Positions 1-8,238 of a DNA stretch of 64,000 nucleotides are shown here, piece by piece (positions within the stretch are counted from its first letter, which is position 1; each line of letters opens with the position of its first letter). The DNA is taken from positions 29,483-93,482 of the forward strand of contig DIYH01000036.1 of the NCBI GenBank assembly GCA_002435755.1, written 5' to 3'. The DNA comes from Flammeovirgaceae bacterium UBA6059. GTDB taxonomy: Bacteria; Bacteroidota; Bacteroidia; Cytophagales; Cyclobacteriaceae. A program made the translations under genes and the position numbers. The notes below the pieces were generated by a model, which saw only the letters and a program-made list of their open reading frames with translations, did no database searches and was not told where the DNA came from.

Positions 1-813
1 TTCCATATTTGGTTTAAGTTTGTGGGCGTAGATCTTCTTCATTACATAGTTGGCCAGCCAAGTTGATACCTTTCTTGGTAATAGCCGGTTTAGCACAAAC
101 TCTCCAATACGATTTTCAATGCCAGGTATGATAATGCACTGTGTACCAAAGCTTTCAAGGACTTCTTTGGCGATAAACTGTGGCGAACGCTCTTTCGGTT
201 TTAACAAATGAGCTTGTGGGTTGGTACCGATATATTTGGGTGTCAGGATAGGGCCAGCACAAGCTGTGACAAAATCCAGATTAGTGTCCTTGTACTCATG
301 ATACAGGCCCTCAATCATATTCCAATCAAAGGCCTTGGTCGCAGCGTAGGGTACCACCAGTTGAGTGCCTCTGAGGCCCGATAGACTTGACATGACCATG
401 AACCCTGCTCTTTGTTTTCCAAGCCAGAGTTCCACAAAGTTTTTGGCTAAAAGCAAAGGGCCCACTGCATTTAGGTTGATGGTGGTGTTAAGATCTTCAT
501 GTGAATACTGATCAAAAGGCTTTACCGGACCATAAGCAGCAACATATAGCCAGAGTCGGCAATCATGCTGTCGGGCTTTCTTAGCGAGATTGCTGAGGAC
601 CAAAGGGTCGGTTAAGTCTTTAGGGACTATTTCAGTTTCTATGTTGTAAGTAACCTCAAGTCTTTCTGAAAGCCCTTTGAGCTTTTCTACCTGATGATCT
701 ACCATGATGAGGTGCTTACCCATTTGTGCAAGGCGCTCACAGAATGCTTCGCCTAATCCTTCGGCAGCTCCGGCCACCAGTGCCCAATCACCGTAATTAG
801 TAAGTTTGTTCAT
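1..813 (-). CDS. SDR family oxidoreductase, C-terminus cut by window edge
   Basis: The frame is open for 271 codons from an ATG at 813 down to the edge, so the C-terminus lies outside. The translation begins MNKLTNYGDWALVAGAAEGL, which carries a glycine-rich nucleotide-binding motif (GAAEGLGEAF) near residue 15. A later SSLSG serine stretch and a YAATK motif match the catalytic Ser and Tyr-x3-Lys of classical short-chain dehydrogenases. The substrate cannot be told. It is transcribed away from the hydrolase gene on its right, with about 80 bases between the two starts. SDR fold is clear; the exact role is open. Confidence 0.85.
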   Translation of the reverse strand, partial: MNKLTNYGDWALVAGAAEGLGEAFCERLAQMGKHLIMVDHQVEKLKGLSERLEVTYNIETEIVPKDLTDPLVLSNLAKKARQHDCRLWLYVAAYGPVKPFDQYSHEDLNTTINLNAVGPLLLAKNFVELWLGKQRAGFMVMSSLSGLRGTQLVVPYAATKAFDWNMIEGLYHEYKDTNLDFVTACAGPILTPKYIGTNPQAHLLKPKERSPQFIAKEVLESFGTQCIIIPGIENRIGEFVLNRLLPRKVSTWLANYVMKKIYAHKLKPNME

Positions 814-893
814 CGAATTAATGCGCCATTATTAACAGACTTTCCATCGTCTTAAGAAACGTGTAATTTTGGTAGATAACCGAACTGACAAAT

Positions 894-1748
894 ATGACAA
901 GATACTTAAACTATTTAGCACTGATAGCGATAAGCGCGGTGCTCATCTCATGTGGCAGTAGACAACAAAAAACTGCTGAAGAAGAGGCAACAACTGAGGA
1001 GACTCAAGAGGTAACGGTTAATATTCAAGGCGAGGAGGTTACCTATTCGACAGACTCAACAACGATGAATGGATATCTGGTAAAAGATGTGAATGCTACC
1101 GACAAGCGTCCAGGAGTGCTGGTCATTCATGAATGGTGGGGTCATAACGCATATACACGCGAGAGAGCTGATATGCTTGCCGATCTTGGCTACACCGCTT
1201 TGGCCGTAGATATGTACGGTGACGGCAAGAGTGCAGATCATCCTGAAGATGCAGGCAAGTTCATGACCGAGGCTTTGAGCAACCTGCCGGAGGCCAAGGC
1301 ACGATTTGAGCAAGCACTCGCGACCCTTAAGGCTGATCCTACTGTTGACACGGAACGTATCGCAGTGATTGGCTACTGTTTTGGCGGTTCAGTGGCCCTG
1401 TCTATGGCGAACGCCGGCTATGATATTAATGCAGTAGCTGCTTTCCATAGTGGCTTAGGCTTACCTATCATGCCCGGAGGCGAAGAGATCAAAGCTGAAA
1501 TTCTGGTTTGCAATGGAGCTGCTGATCCTTTTGTGCCATCGGAGCAGACTGACGCCTGGAAGGCGGCCATGGATGGAGCAGGAGCGAACTATAAGTACAT
1601 CGCATATGAAGGTGCTCAGCATGCTTTTACTAGCCAGGGTGCTACCGCAATGGGAGAAAAGTTTGGTTTGCCACTTGCTTACCAGAAAGAAGCTGACGAA
1701 CAAAGCTGGGAAGAAATGAAATCACTGTTCAGTCGAGCGCTGGATTAA
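894..1748 (+). CDS. dienelactone hydrolase family lipoprotein
   Basis: The protein is 284 residues. It opens with a lipoprotein leader ending LISC, with Cys20 as the predicted lipidation site, so it should be anchored in an envelope membrane. An acidic linker follows to about residue 45, then a dienelactone-hydrolase fold. The nucleophile is Cys162 in GYCFGG, with Asp211 (GAADPF) and His243 (AQHAF) completing a Cys-Asp-His triad. WWG near residue 82 is also typical of the family. It probably hydrolyses a lactone or ester in the periplasm, but the substrate is unknown. It appears to be a single-gene unit with a hairpin behind it. Confidence 0.88.
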   Translation: MTRYLNYLALIAISAVLISCGSRQQKTAEEEATTEETQEVTVNIQGEEVTYSTDSTTMNGYLVKDVNATDKRPGVLVIHEWWGHNAYTRERADMLADLGYTALAVDMYGDGKSADHPEDAGKFMTEALSNLPEAKARFEQALATLKADPTVDTERIAVIGYCFGGSVALSMANAGYDINAVAAFHSGLGLPIMPGGEEIKAEILVCNGAADPFVPSEQTDAWKAAMDGAGANYKYIAYEGAQHAFTSQGATAMGEKFGLPLAYQKEADEQSWEEMKSLFSRALD

Positions 1749-1772
1749 AGAAAAAATCCCAAATGATTTATG

Positions 1773-1803
1773 AAGCCTATCCGAGGTTAGCTTGGGTAGG
1801 CTT
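1773..1803 (+). terminator. stem-loop after the hydrolase gene
   Basis: AAGCCTATCC pairs with GGGTAGGCTT, giving a 10-bp stem with one G-T wobble and an 11-base loop, 25 bases after the hydrolase stop. Only a broken T-run (tttggttta) follows, so it is a moderate terminator candidate. It overlaps the leader region of the next gene. Confidence 0.5.
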
Positions 1804-1833
1804 TGGTTTATGTATCATGCACGAAAGTTTTAA

Positions 1834-2310
1834 GTGAAAGCAGCCACTATCAGCGAGATCAAACGAGCTCTGCGAGACGCAGATCCGGATCAAATCGTAG
1901 AGTATTGCCTACGTCTTGCCAAGTTCAAAAAAGACAACAAAGAATTGCTTACTTACCTGCTGTTTATGGTAGAGGACGAATCTTACTATGTGCAATCTGC
2001 AAAGGACGTCATTAAAACTCAGTTTAGCGAGATCAATTCGACTCATCTCTACTATGCTAAAAAGGGCATACGAAAAGGGCTAAGGATGACCAATCAATTC
2101 ATAAAGTATAGTGGTGAAAAGACAACAGAGATAGAGCTTCTCATGTTTTTCTGTGAACAGATGAGTGCGCTTCCCTTGAACTTCAACCGTAGCACCACAA
2201 TGCAAAACCTATACAATCGTCAGGTCTCAAGGATAGAAAAAGCAGTAGCCTCCCTACATGAGGACCTACAATATGACTACCAACAGCAAATCGCCGGTAT
2301 GACCCAGTAG
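1834..2310 (+). CDS. conserved-looking hypothetical protein, 158 aa
   Basis: I do not recognise the family. The start is a GTG at 1834 overlapping the TGA of a 6-codon mini-ORF (ATG at 1818, MHESFK), so translation may be coupled. The protein is helical, charged and without signal peptide or membrane segment, hence probably cytoplasmic. It is rich in Lys/Glu with an EIKRALRDADPDQIVEYCLR start and a KKGIRKGLRM basic patch near residue 80. The pattern of short amphipathic helices could be HEAT/ARM-like, but that is a guess. It converges on the next gene with only 2 bases between the stops. Confidence 0.7.
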   Translation: MKAATISEIKRALRDADPDQIVEYCLRLAKFKKDNKELLTYLLFMVEDESYYVQSAKDVIKTQFSEINSTHLYYAKKGIRKGLRMTNQFIKYSGEKTTEIELLMFFCEQMSALPLNFNRSTTMQNLYNRQVSRIEKAVASLHEDLQYDYQQQIAGMTQ

Positions 2311-2312
2311 GT

Positions 2313-4046
2313 CTATTTGTCTATGTAGAAAGAGATTTCGCTCTCTGATTCATTGCCCAAGCGGTCGATCGCCCTGGCTTTGATCGTATGTTGCTTATTC
2401 CTTCTTAGACCATTGATCAGATTGCCATATGCCTTTTCTGCTCCTCCATTGATAGAGTAGTAGATATTCGCCAATCCTGCTTTTCTATCTGTAGCGGCAA
2501 TGAACAGACCCGCATCAGAAGGATACACATCCAACCCATCTCGAGTGTTGATGGCCCCAACGGTAAACTGGAAGAAAATGCTAGGCGCAGTAGCATCAAC
2601 TTGAAAGTGAAACTCATCTACATTACGGTTGTTGACATTATCATAACCGAAATACTCCAAATTGTAGGCTCCTTCATCTTCTATGTTAAATGCATCACTA
2701 TAAGTGGTTTCAGCTGTCGCTCTATTGATACTATAGGTGATGGACTTGAGCCCTGATTCTCCATCTGTAGCACTAAGCCTTATCCTGCTTGTTGGGCCAA
2801 TCAGCAATGTATCGTTACGGGTAGTCTGCTTACCAAGAATGCGGTTAGATAGACTAGGCCCTGTAAGATCAACATAGATTTTGTTTACTGTGTGCTTGAA
2901 CTCCTCAAAGCCACCTGCTGAGCTGGCACTTTGGTTTTCCATATTGTCGATAGAGTAGTAGCGCACTGTGTGTTCTCCTGAGACACTTGGCAGATAAAAC
3001 GGTTGATCATACTTTCCAAACTCACCACCATCTATAGAGTACCTGATTTCTTTTACACCTACCTTGTTATCAACTGCTGTTAGCTTGAGTTTGGTCCTAC
3101 CAGAAAAATAGACTTGATCATCTACGACAAACCGATCACCTAGCACATCGGCCGCCATCAATGGAGCAGTCTTATCATAATAGAAAGTCAGTGTCTTGTG
3201 GGCCTCCGTATTGTCCACGTTATCGTCAGAATAGTATGTCAAAGTATGAGTGCCATCTTCGAGATAACTGAAGTTGATCGCGCTTCCTGGTGAGTATCTC
3301 TTGAACTCTTCATCGTCAAACTTATAGTATGTCCTTCTTACACCAGAAAGATTGTCCTCTGTCAATATATAGATCTTACTGCCTCCGGCAATTACATTGT
3401 CATCGGTAATGCCATTGATGTTAAGGTTGGATTCGGGATGAGTAGTGTCAACAATGAAAGCAAAGGACTTGGTCTGCTCAGCATTGCCAACATTATCCTT
3501 TGCATAGAAGCTAATCGCATATTCACCTTCAGTGGCCATATCGATAATATTCTGATAAGGACTAAAGCTACTAGTATTGATCTTATAGAAGATCTGTTCT
3601 ACTCCGGATATCTGATCTTTGGATGTGACGGTGGCGGTCAATCCTTTGCCGTAGTAAATGTTTCCACCTGCTGTGTAGCGTGGTGCATTGTCGAGACTAA
3701 TTGCCGATAGTGGGGGGAGCCCATCAGCATAAACTTCATACATGACTTCTATGCGTGGCTCTACTATGCGCTGGGTTTCTATATCAAAAGCATCCTTAGA
3801 GCGAATGAAGTTAATCCCCTCTGTATCAAGATAATGCGGATTAGCATATTCAGGAGTAGAAGTATTCTCCAGCATATGGTCTGCTTTGCTTGGTGTACTG
3901 CCAATGAACAAGTAAACTGGCATATGCTTGTTCCAATAGAGTTTTCCCTCTTGGTCTACATAAGATTTGGGAGTACTCTCCTGTGCTTGTGAGGTGAGCG
4001 CTGTGAAAAAAAATGCGACTATAGTCGCAGATAAGAATCTAGTCAT
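2313..4046 (-). CDS. secreted protein with OmpL47-type beta-sandwich repeats
   Basis: The 577 residues start with a signal peptide (FLSATIVAFFFTALTSQAQ). The rest is a series of about five repeats of roughly 80-90 residues, each with the pattern G-x-x-x-I-x-Y-S-I-[ND] followed by an aromatic-rich strand and YY/YFxxDNxxN. Examples are YSIDGGEFGKYD with YYSIDNMEN, and YYSINGGAEKAYG. This is the OmpL47 / Ig-like pattern of bacterial surface and periplasmic proteins. The gene overlaps the end of the upstream histidine kinase gene by 8 bases, so the two are translated from one message and the protein may act in the same signalling or envelope process. No catalytic motif is visible. Confidence 0.78.
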   Translation of the reverse strand: MTRFLSATIVAFFFTALTSQAQESTPKSYVDQEGKLYWNKHMPVYLFIGSTPSKADHMLENTSTPEYANPHYLDTEGINFIRSKDAFDIETQRIVEPRIEVMYEVYADGLPPLSAISLDNAPRYTAGGNIYYGKGLTATVTSKDQISGVEQIFYKINTSSFSPYQNIIDMATEGEYAISFYAKDNVGNAEQTKSFAFIVDTTHPESNLNINGITDDNVIAGGSKIYILTEDNLSGVRRTYYKFDDEEFKRYSPGSAINFSYLEDGTHTLTYYSDDNVDNTEAHKTLTFYYDKTAPLMAADVLGDRFVVDDQVYFSGRTKLKLTAVDNKVGVKEIRYSIDGGEFGKYDQPFYLPSVSGEHTVRYYSIDNMENQSASSAGGFEEFKHTVNKIYVDLTGPSLSNRILGKQTTRNDTLLIGPTSRIRLSATDGESGLKSITYSINRATAETTYSDAFNIEDEGAYNLEYFGYDNVNNRNVDEFHFQVDATAPSIFFQFTVGAINTRDGLDVYPSDAGLFIAATDRKAGLANIYYSINGGAEKAYGNLINGLRRNKQHTIKARAIDRLGNESESEISFYIDK

Positions 4047-5781
4047 GTTTTTTTAGAGATACCGTAAAAGTGGAACCTTTGTCTGGTTCGCTTTCTACAT
4101 TTATTTGGCCGTCGTTCTTTTTTAGTAATTCGGAGCAGAGATATAATCCAAGACCCGTACCTGGTTCTTGATTGGTACCAAAGCTTGGTTTAGCGTCTTT
4201 GAGGCTGAAGAGTTGACTGAGCTGATCTGGTGACATACCAATGCCACTATCCTTCACGATCACTTCGAGTGTTCCATTCTCTCCTTGAGAAGTAACTTCA
4301 ACTTTGCCGCCTGGTTTGGTAAACTTTACTCCATTTTGTATCAGGTTGCGTAAAACGATCTGTACCATTTGCGGATCTGCAAAAGCGGTTTGTTTAGAAG
4401 GTACATGGTTGACCAACTCAACATTTTTACTGCTTGCAGTAGGTGTGACCAGGGCAATGTTTTCCTGGACAATACGATGAATATCTGTCTCTTCAGGTTT
4501 AGCAACCAGTCTCTCCATTTGCGAATGTGACCATTTCAAGAGGTTTTCTAGCATGTTAGAGACATTAGCAAGTTGAAGTCTGAGGTTGGAGAAAGCCTCT
4601 TTAAGCTCAGGAGATTGCTCAAAATCGTCAATGATATACATGAAGCCCTGCAGACTACTGATTGGGCTTTTGAGATCATGCGCTACTATGGAGAAAAGCT
4701 TGTTTTTTAGCTCGTTGGATTCTTTGAGTTCTTGACGCTGAGCTTCTATAGCAGCATTCTTTTCGGCAAGTATTCTGTTCTTCTCTCTGATCCGCCTGAA
4801 ACCAATGAATAGTACCACAGCGATGATGATAGAACCGAGGATTAGTATACTCGAGATCACCAGAGTGTAGAATTGGCGACTTGCTAGCAACTCTGCTTGC
4901 TCTTGAGCTATTTGCGCCTCTTGTGCTTTAAGACGGGCTTCATTTTCTCTTAACCTTATGGCGATTTCTGCTCTGGACAGATCCTCATATAGTGATTGAT
5001 TGATAGAGTCTTTTTCTATAATGGCCTGGTCCTTTTCTTGAAGTTCCAGTTGGTTTTTAAGTATTTCAAGCTCTTTAGCTTGTGCTTCCGCCAAAGCAAG
5101 CTTTCTTTCAATACTTTCTTTTTCCAGTTCCTCTTGTATATCCTCGACTTTATCACGCTGAAGTTGCTCGTGGAAGGACTTGTACAGTTCGAAGAATTGA
5201 AGAGACTTGTCTACGTCACCCTTTTTTTCATAACTCTCGGACAGCATTCCATAGACACTCTTCATTTGCGCCATGTCGTTCATAGCGCGGGAGATGTCTA
5301 GTGCCTCAAGCAAATCGGTGATAGATTGATCGTAGTTACCAAGATTATTATTAACCACAGATCTATTGATCAAGGCTGAGATGATGCCATATTTTTCATC
5401 GTTCGCCCTTCTTGCGGCCAGCGTTTTGGAAAAACTGTTGAGAGACTCTTCATACTTACCCAAGTCTGCGTACAACATTCCGAGGTTATTATGAATCATC
5501 GCTATACCGTTTTCATTGTCGATAGTGCTATTCAGCTCGAGCGAACGTTCATAGTATTCGGCAGCTTCTTCATAATAATTATGGTTCCAGTATAGAAAGG
5601 CGATCTCATTGAGATATCTGGAAGCTTCTTTGACCCTATTGATCCCAAGCTCCTCCTCATATTTTTGTTGATAGTTCTGAATAGTGCCAGAATCACTGCG
5701 TGACAGGGGTTGCTTCTGAGCACTCAACTCATGAAGTGAGCTAATCAATAAGATAGATAGTATGAGCGTTCTTGCTTGCAC
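4039..5781 (-). CDS. TPR-containing sensor histidine kinase
   Basis: The protein is 580 residues. A signal peptide (to about residue 21) leads into periplasmic TPR-like helices at about 55-205 (YYEEAAEYYERSLEL and similar). A long coiled coil follows at about 210-300, then one membrane segment at about 305-327 and a cytoplasmic kinase. The phospho-acceptor is His368 in the H-box (SIVAHDLKSPISS). The ATPase domain shows the N-box (NLIQNGVKFT) and G-boxes (DSGIGM, GTGLGL). No response regulator lies beside it, so its partner is elsewhere. The downstream OmpL47-repeat gene overlaps its stop codon. Confidence 0.93.
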   Translation of the reverse strand: MQARTLILSILLISSLHELSAQKQPLSRSDSGTIQNYQQKYEEELGINRVKEASRYLNEIAFLYWNHNYYEEAAEYYERSLELNSTIDNENGIAMIHNNLGMLYADLGKYEESLNSFSKTLAARRANDEKYGIISALINRSVVNNNLGNYDQSITDLLEALDISRAMNDMAQMKSVYGMLSESYEKKGDVDKSLQFFELYKSFHEQLQRDKVEDIQEELEKESIERKLALAEAQAKELEILKNQLELQEKDQAIIEKDSINQSLYEDLSRAEIAIRLRENEARLKAQEAQIAQEQAELLASRQFYTLVISSILILGSIIIAVVLFIGFRRIREKNRILAEKNAAIEAQRQELKESNELKNKLFSIVAHDLKSPISSLQGFMYIIDDFEQSPELKEAFSNLRLQLANVSNMLENLLKWSHSQMERLVAKPEETDIHRIVQENIALVTPTASSKNVELVNHVPSKQTAFADPQMVQIVLRNLIQNGVKFTKPGGKVEVTSQGENGTLEVIVKDSGIGMSPDQLSQLFSLKDAKPSFGTNQEPGTGLGLYLCSELLKKNDGQINVESEPDKGSTFTVSLKKHD

Positions 5782-5957
5782 GGTCAGCTGGCTGTTATGA
5801 TGATATCAATGACAATGCTAAGATCAATGATTACAAAGATAAAGTTAGCCAATAAAAATTGGTGACACTTCAATTTGAAAATATGAAGTCAAGATTAGTC
5901 AGAATTTTAGAGTCTTCAGAAATAGTTAAATTCCTAATCCCTATATAGTAGATCCTC

Positions 5958-6247
5958 ATGACAGAGCTTAAAAAAAGGAATGATGGTAGTGTTCGTGTGT
6001 TTCTTGATACGATTGCTGATCTACAGAAAAGGCAAGATAGTCTGGCGCTAATCGAAATAATGAGTGACGTTACCATGTGCGAACCGGAAATGTGGGGTGC
6101 TTCTAATTATTGGTTTTGGTCGTTACTTGTGCAAATACAAGAGGAGCAACCTTTTTGACTCCTCCGCATGACTGGGGAGCTGAGGTGAGATGCTTCTTCA
6201 GAGATCCGGATGGCAATCTTTGGGAGATCAGTGAACCTAGAGCTTGA
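5958..6247 (+). pseudogene. chimeric remnant: DUF1801 N-terminus joined to a VOC/glyoxalase C-terminus
   Basis: The first part (ATG at 5958) reads like the start of a DUF1801 protein: SVRVFLDTIADLQKRQDSL, then IMSDVTMCEPEMWGAS, after which the family normally continues IVGFG-Y. Here it loses the match and stops at 6156-6158. From about 6128 in the +2 frame relative to this start, the sequence encodes GATFLTPPHDWGAEVRCFFR then DPDGNLWEISEPRA and a stop at 6245-6247. That is the end of a vicinal-oxygen-chelate (glyoxalase/bleomycin-resistance) protein. An internal deletion joining two formerly neighbouring genes explains both halves. No functional product is expected. Confidence 0.75.
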
Positions 6248-6337
6248 AACTGGTTATAGTTGATCTTTAGGGGGAACTAGACCAATATGGATACATCTAT
6301 CAAACAATAATGATCAACTGGTACTTCCAAGTAGAGT

Positions 6338-7825
6338 ATGGTTGAGCATTTTCGGCAAAAGATTAACATTGTTTGGTTTAAGCGAGATTTTCGCTTAACA
6401 GATCACGCTCCATTAGCTGCTGCTATAGACAGTGAACTTCCCATTTTACTCCTGGGCTTTTTAGAACCATCATTAATGCAAGCTCCGCAGAGTGATATCA
6501 GGCACTGGAGGTTTGTGAGGCAGTCTGCAGATGATATCAACGAACAACTGAGGCCAGGTGGCCATGAGCTATTCCTCCTTCATTGTGAAGTGTTGGATGC
6601 GCTTAAGGCTATTGAGACCTACTTTGACATCAAGAATATCTACAGTCATGAGGAAGTAGGTATTCGACATACGTATGATCGCGATAAGAAGGTCAAGGAA
6701 TACTGTGGACGAAAGGGAATCTCATGGCTAGAATCACCTTACGCCGGCGTGATCCGTGGAATCGCTAAGAGGAAGAATTGGCCAAAACATTGGTATTCGA
6801 TAATGCAAGCTGACCAGATAGCTGTAAATCTTAAAGAACTCCTAACGGTGGCTTGGCCAGCTGACCTTGTTAGACTGGGCGACCTTAGCACAGTAGCGCC
6901 GGAGATCACGGAAGATCATGCTAGTTTTCAAAAAGGAGGAGAAACCCGGGCCAGAAGATATTTATGCTCCTTTTGGTCAGAAAGAGTTGCGCACTACAAT
7001 ACTCACATCTCAAAACCACAGCTGTCTCGTAAAAGCTGCAGCAGACTATCACCCTATTTGGCCTGGGGTAACTTATCAATCAGACAGGTCTATCAGTCAG
7101 CAGCGACAGTCAAAAAGGAAAGCAAGCACAGTTGGCATATTAACTCGTTCATGTCAAGGCTAAGATGGCACTGTCACTTCATTCAGAAGTTTGAAATGAT
7201 GGACCGGTATGAAACTGAGAATATCAATCAGAGCTATGATGAACTCAGAACGGAGTGGAATGAAGAGAAGTACCAGAGATGGCTCCATGGGGAAACGGGC
7301 TACCCATTGATCGATGCATGTATGAAATGTCTGCATCATACAGGCTACATCAACTTTAGGATGCGTTCTATGATCGTGTCATTCCTTACACATCATTTGT
7401 GGCTACACTGGAAGCGTGGAGCTGACGATCTGGCGAGGTTGTTTCTCGATTTTGAGCCCGGCATCCATTATCCACAGTTTCAAATGCAAGCTGGTACAAC
7501 AGGGTACAATACCGTTAGGATATACAATCCCGTGAAGCAGTCTTTGGAGCATGATGCTGAAGGTGAATTTATCAAAACATGGTTACCACAATTAGCTGGC
7601 TTACCACTCCATTTCGTACATGAGCCCTGGAAGATGACAGCAATGGACCAGCAAATCTACGATGTTCAATTAGGGGAGCAATATCCTCTTCCAATTGTTA
7701 ACATAGAAGCTTCCTACAGGAATGCTCAAAAAACGTTGTGGTCATTTAAAAAACGACATGACGTGCGCAAACGTGCACGTCAACTACTAACCAAACAAGA
7801 TGAAGAAAACCGCCCAATTGACTGA
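6338..7825 (+). CDS. deoxyribodipyrimidine photolyase / cryptochrome-class flavoprotein
   Basis: The protein is 495 residues, the usual length. It has an N-terminal antenna-binding Rossmann domain (IVWFKRDFRLTDHAPL, residues 11-26) and a C-terminal FAD-binding helical domain (about 220-490). Typical motifs are SRLSPYLAWGNLS, the HGETGYPLIDACM helix, and the GYINFRMRSMIVSFL segment of the flavin pocket. RIYNPVKQSLEHDAEGEFI closely matches photolyases. It likely repairs pyrimidine dimers with blue light using FAD, though a cryptochrome role cannot be excluded. It is first in a rightward run; the TIGR03643 gene begins 26 bases before its stop. Confidence 0.9.
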   Translation: MVEHFRQKINIVWFKRDFRLTDHAPLAAAIDSELPILLLGFLEPSLMQAPQSDIRHWRFVRQSADDINEQLRPGGHELFLLHCEVLDALKAIETYFDIKNIYSHEEVGIRHTYDRDKKVKEYCGRKGISWLESPYAGVIRGIAKRKNWPKHWYSIMQADQIAVNLKELLTVAWPADLVRLGDLSTVAPEITEDHASFQKGGETRARRYLCSFWSERVAHYNTHISKPQLSRKSCSRLSPYLAWGNLSIRQVYQSAATVKKESKHSWHINSFMSRLRWHCHFIQKFEMMDRYETENINQSYDELRTEWNEEKYQRWLHGETGYPLIDACMKCLHHTGYINFRMRSMIVSFLTHHLWLHWKRGADDLARLFLDFEPGIHYPQFQMQAGTTGYNTVRIYNPVKQSLEHDAEGEFIKTWLPQLAGLPLHFVHEPWKMTAMDQQIYDVQLGEQYPLPIVNIEASYRNAQKTLWSFKKRHDVRKRARQLLTKQDEENRPID

Positions 7826-8081
7826 AAAAGAGATTGATAGGATCATAGAAATGGCCTGGGAGGATAGGACCTCTTTCGATGTGATCGAGGCACAATTCCA
7901 TCTACCTGAAAAAGAGGTCATTCGCTTAATGCGTCGGGAAATGAAACCGTCGAGTTTTCGAATGTGGCGTGCTCGGGTACAAGATCGGGCAACCAAGCAC
8001 GATATATTAAATGATAAGGTCTCCAGGTTTAAGTGTAGCCGTCAACGATCCATCACAGGCAATAAGATCAGTAAACGCTGA
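7800..8081 (+). CDS. TIGR03643-family small protein linked to photolyase
   Basis: The protein is 93 residues, beginning MKKTAQLTEKEIDRIIEMAW and continuing DRTSFDVIEAQFHLPEKEVI, with RRE(M)KPSSFRMWR after it. I recognise this as the TIGR03643 family, small helix-turn-helix-like proteins often found next to photolyase genes. The first 70 residues hold the family core; the remainder is basic. The gene overlaps the end of the photolyase gene by 26 bases and its stop lies one base before the DUF2256 start, so the three genes form a tightly coupled operon. The molecular role is unknown; DNA binding or help with photolyase is only inferred. Confidence 0.85.
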   Translation: MKKTAQLTEKEIDRIIEMAWEDRTSFDVIEAQFHLPEKEVIRLMRREMKPSSFRMWRARVQDRATKHDILNDKVSRFKCSRQRSITGNKISKR

Positions 8082-8082
8082 A

Positions 8083-8238
8083 ATGAGGAAAAAAAGAGAC
8101 CTGCCTACAAAAGTATGTATTGCATGCGGAAGACCATTTGTATGGAGAAAGAAATGGAAGAATGTCTGGAGCGAAGTAAAGTACTGCAGTCAAAAATGTC
8201 GCAGCAACAGGTCAAATGCTACCAACAGTGCGTCCTGA
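8083..8238 (+). CDS. DUF2256 zinc-finger-like protein
   Basis: I chose the ATG at 8083, one base after the preceding TGA, giving 51 residues. A longer in-frame start upstream would lie inside the TIGR03643 gene and adds sequence outside the domain. The product has two Cys pairs, CIAC (12-15) and CSQKC (35-39), flanking an aromatic, basic segment (WRKKWKNVW). This is the DUF2256 pattern, probably binding one zinc ion. DUF2256 genes commonly sit beside photolyase genes. The 3' end overlaps the 3' end of the opposing DASH gene by 27 bases. Confidence 0.87.
   Translation: MRKKRDLPTKVCIACGRPFVWRKKWKNVWSEVKYCSQKCRSNRSNATNSAS

Noticed and set aside
7776..7830. A possible frameshift where the photolyase and TIGR03643 genes overlap
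   Set aside because: Both genes have complete and well-matched ends; the 26-base overlap is an ordinary coupled arrangement.
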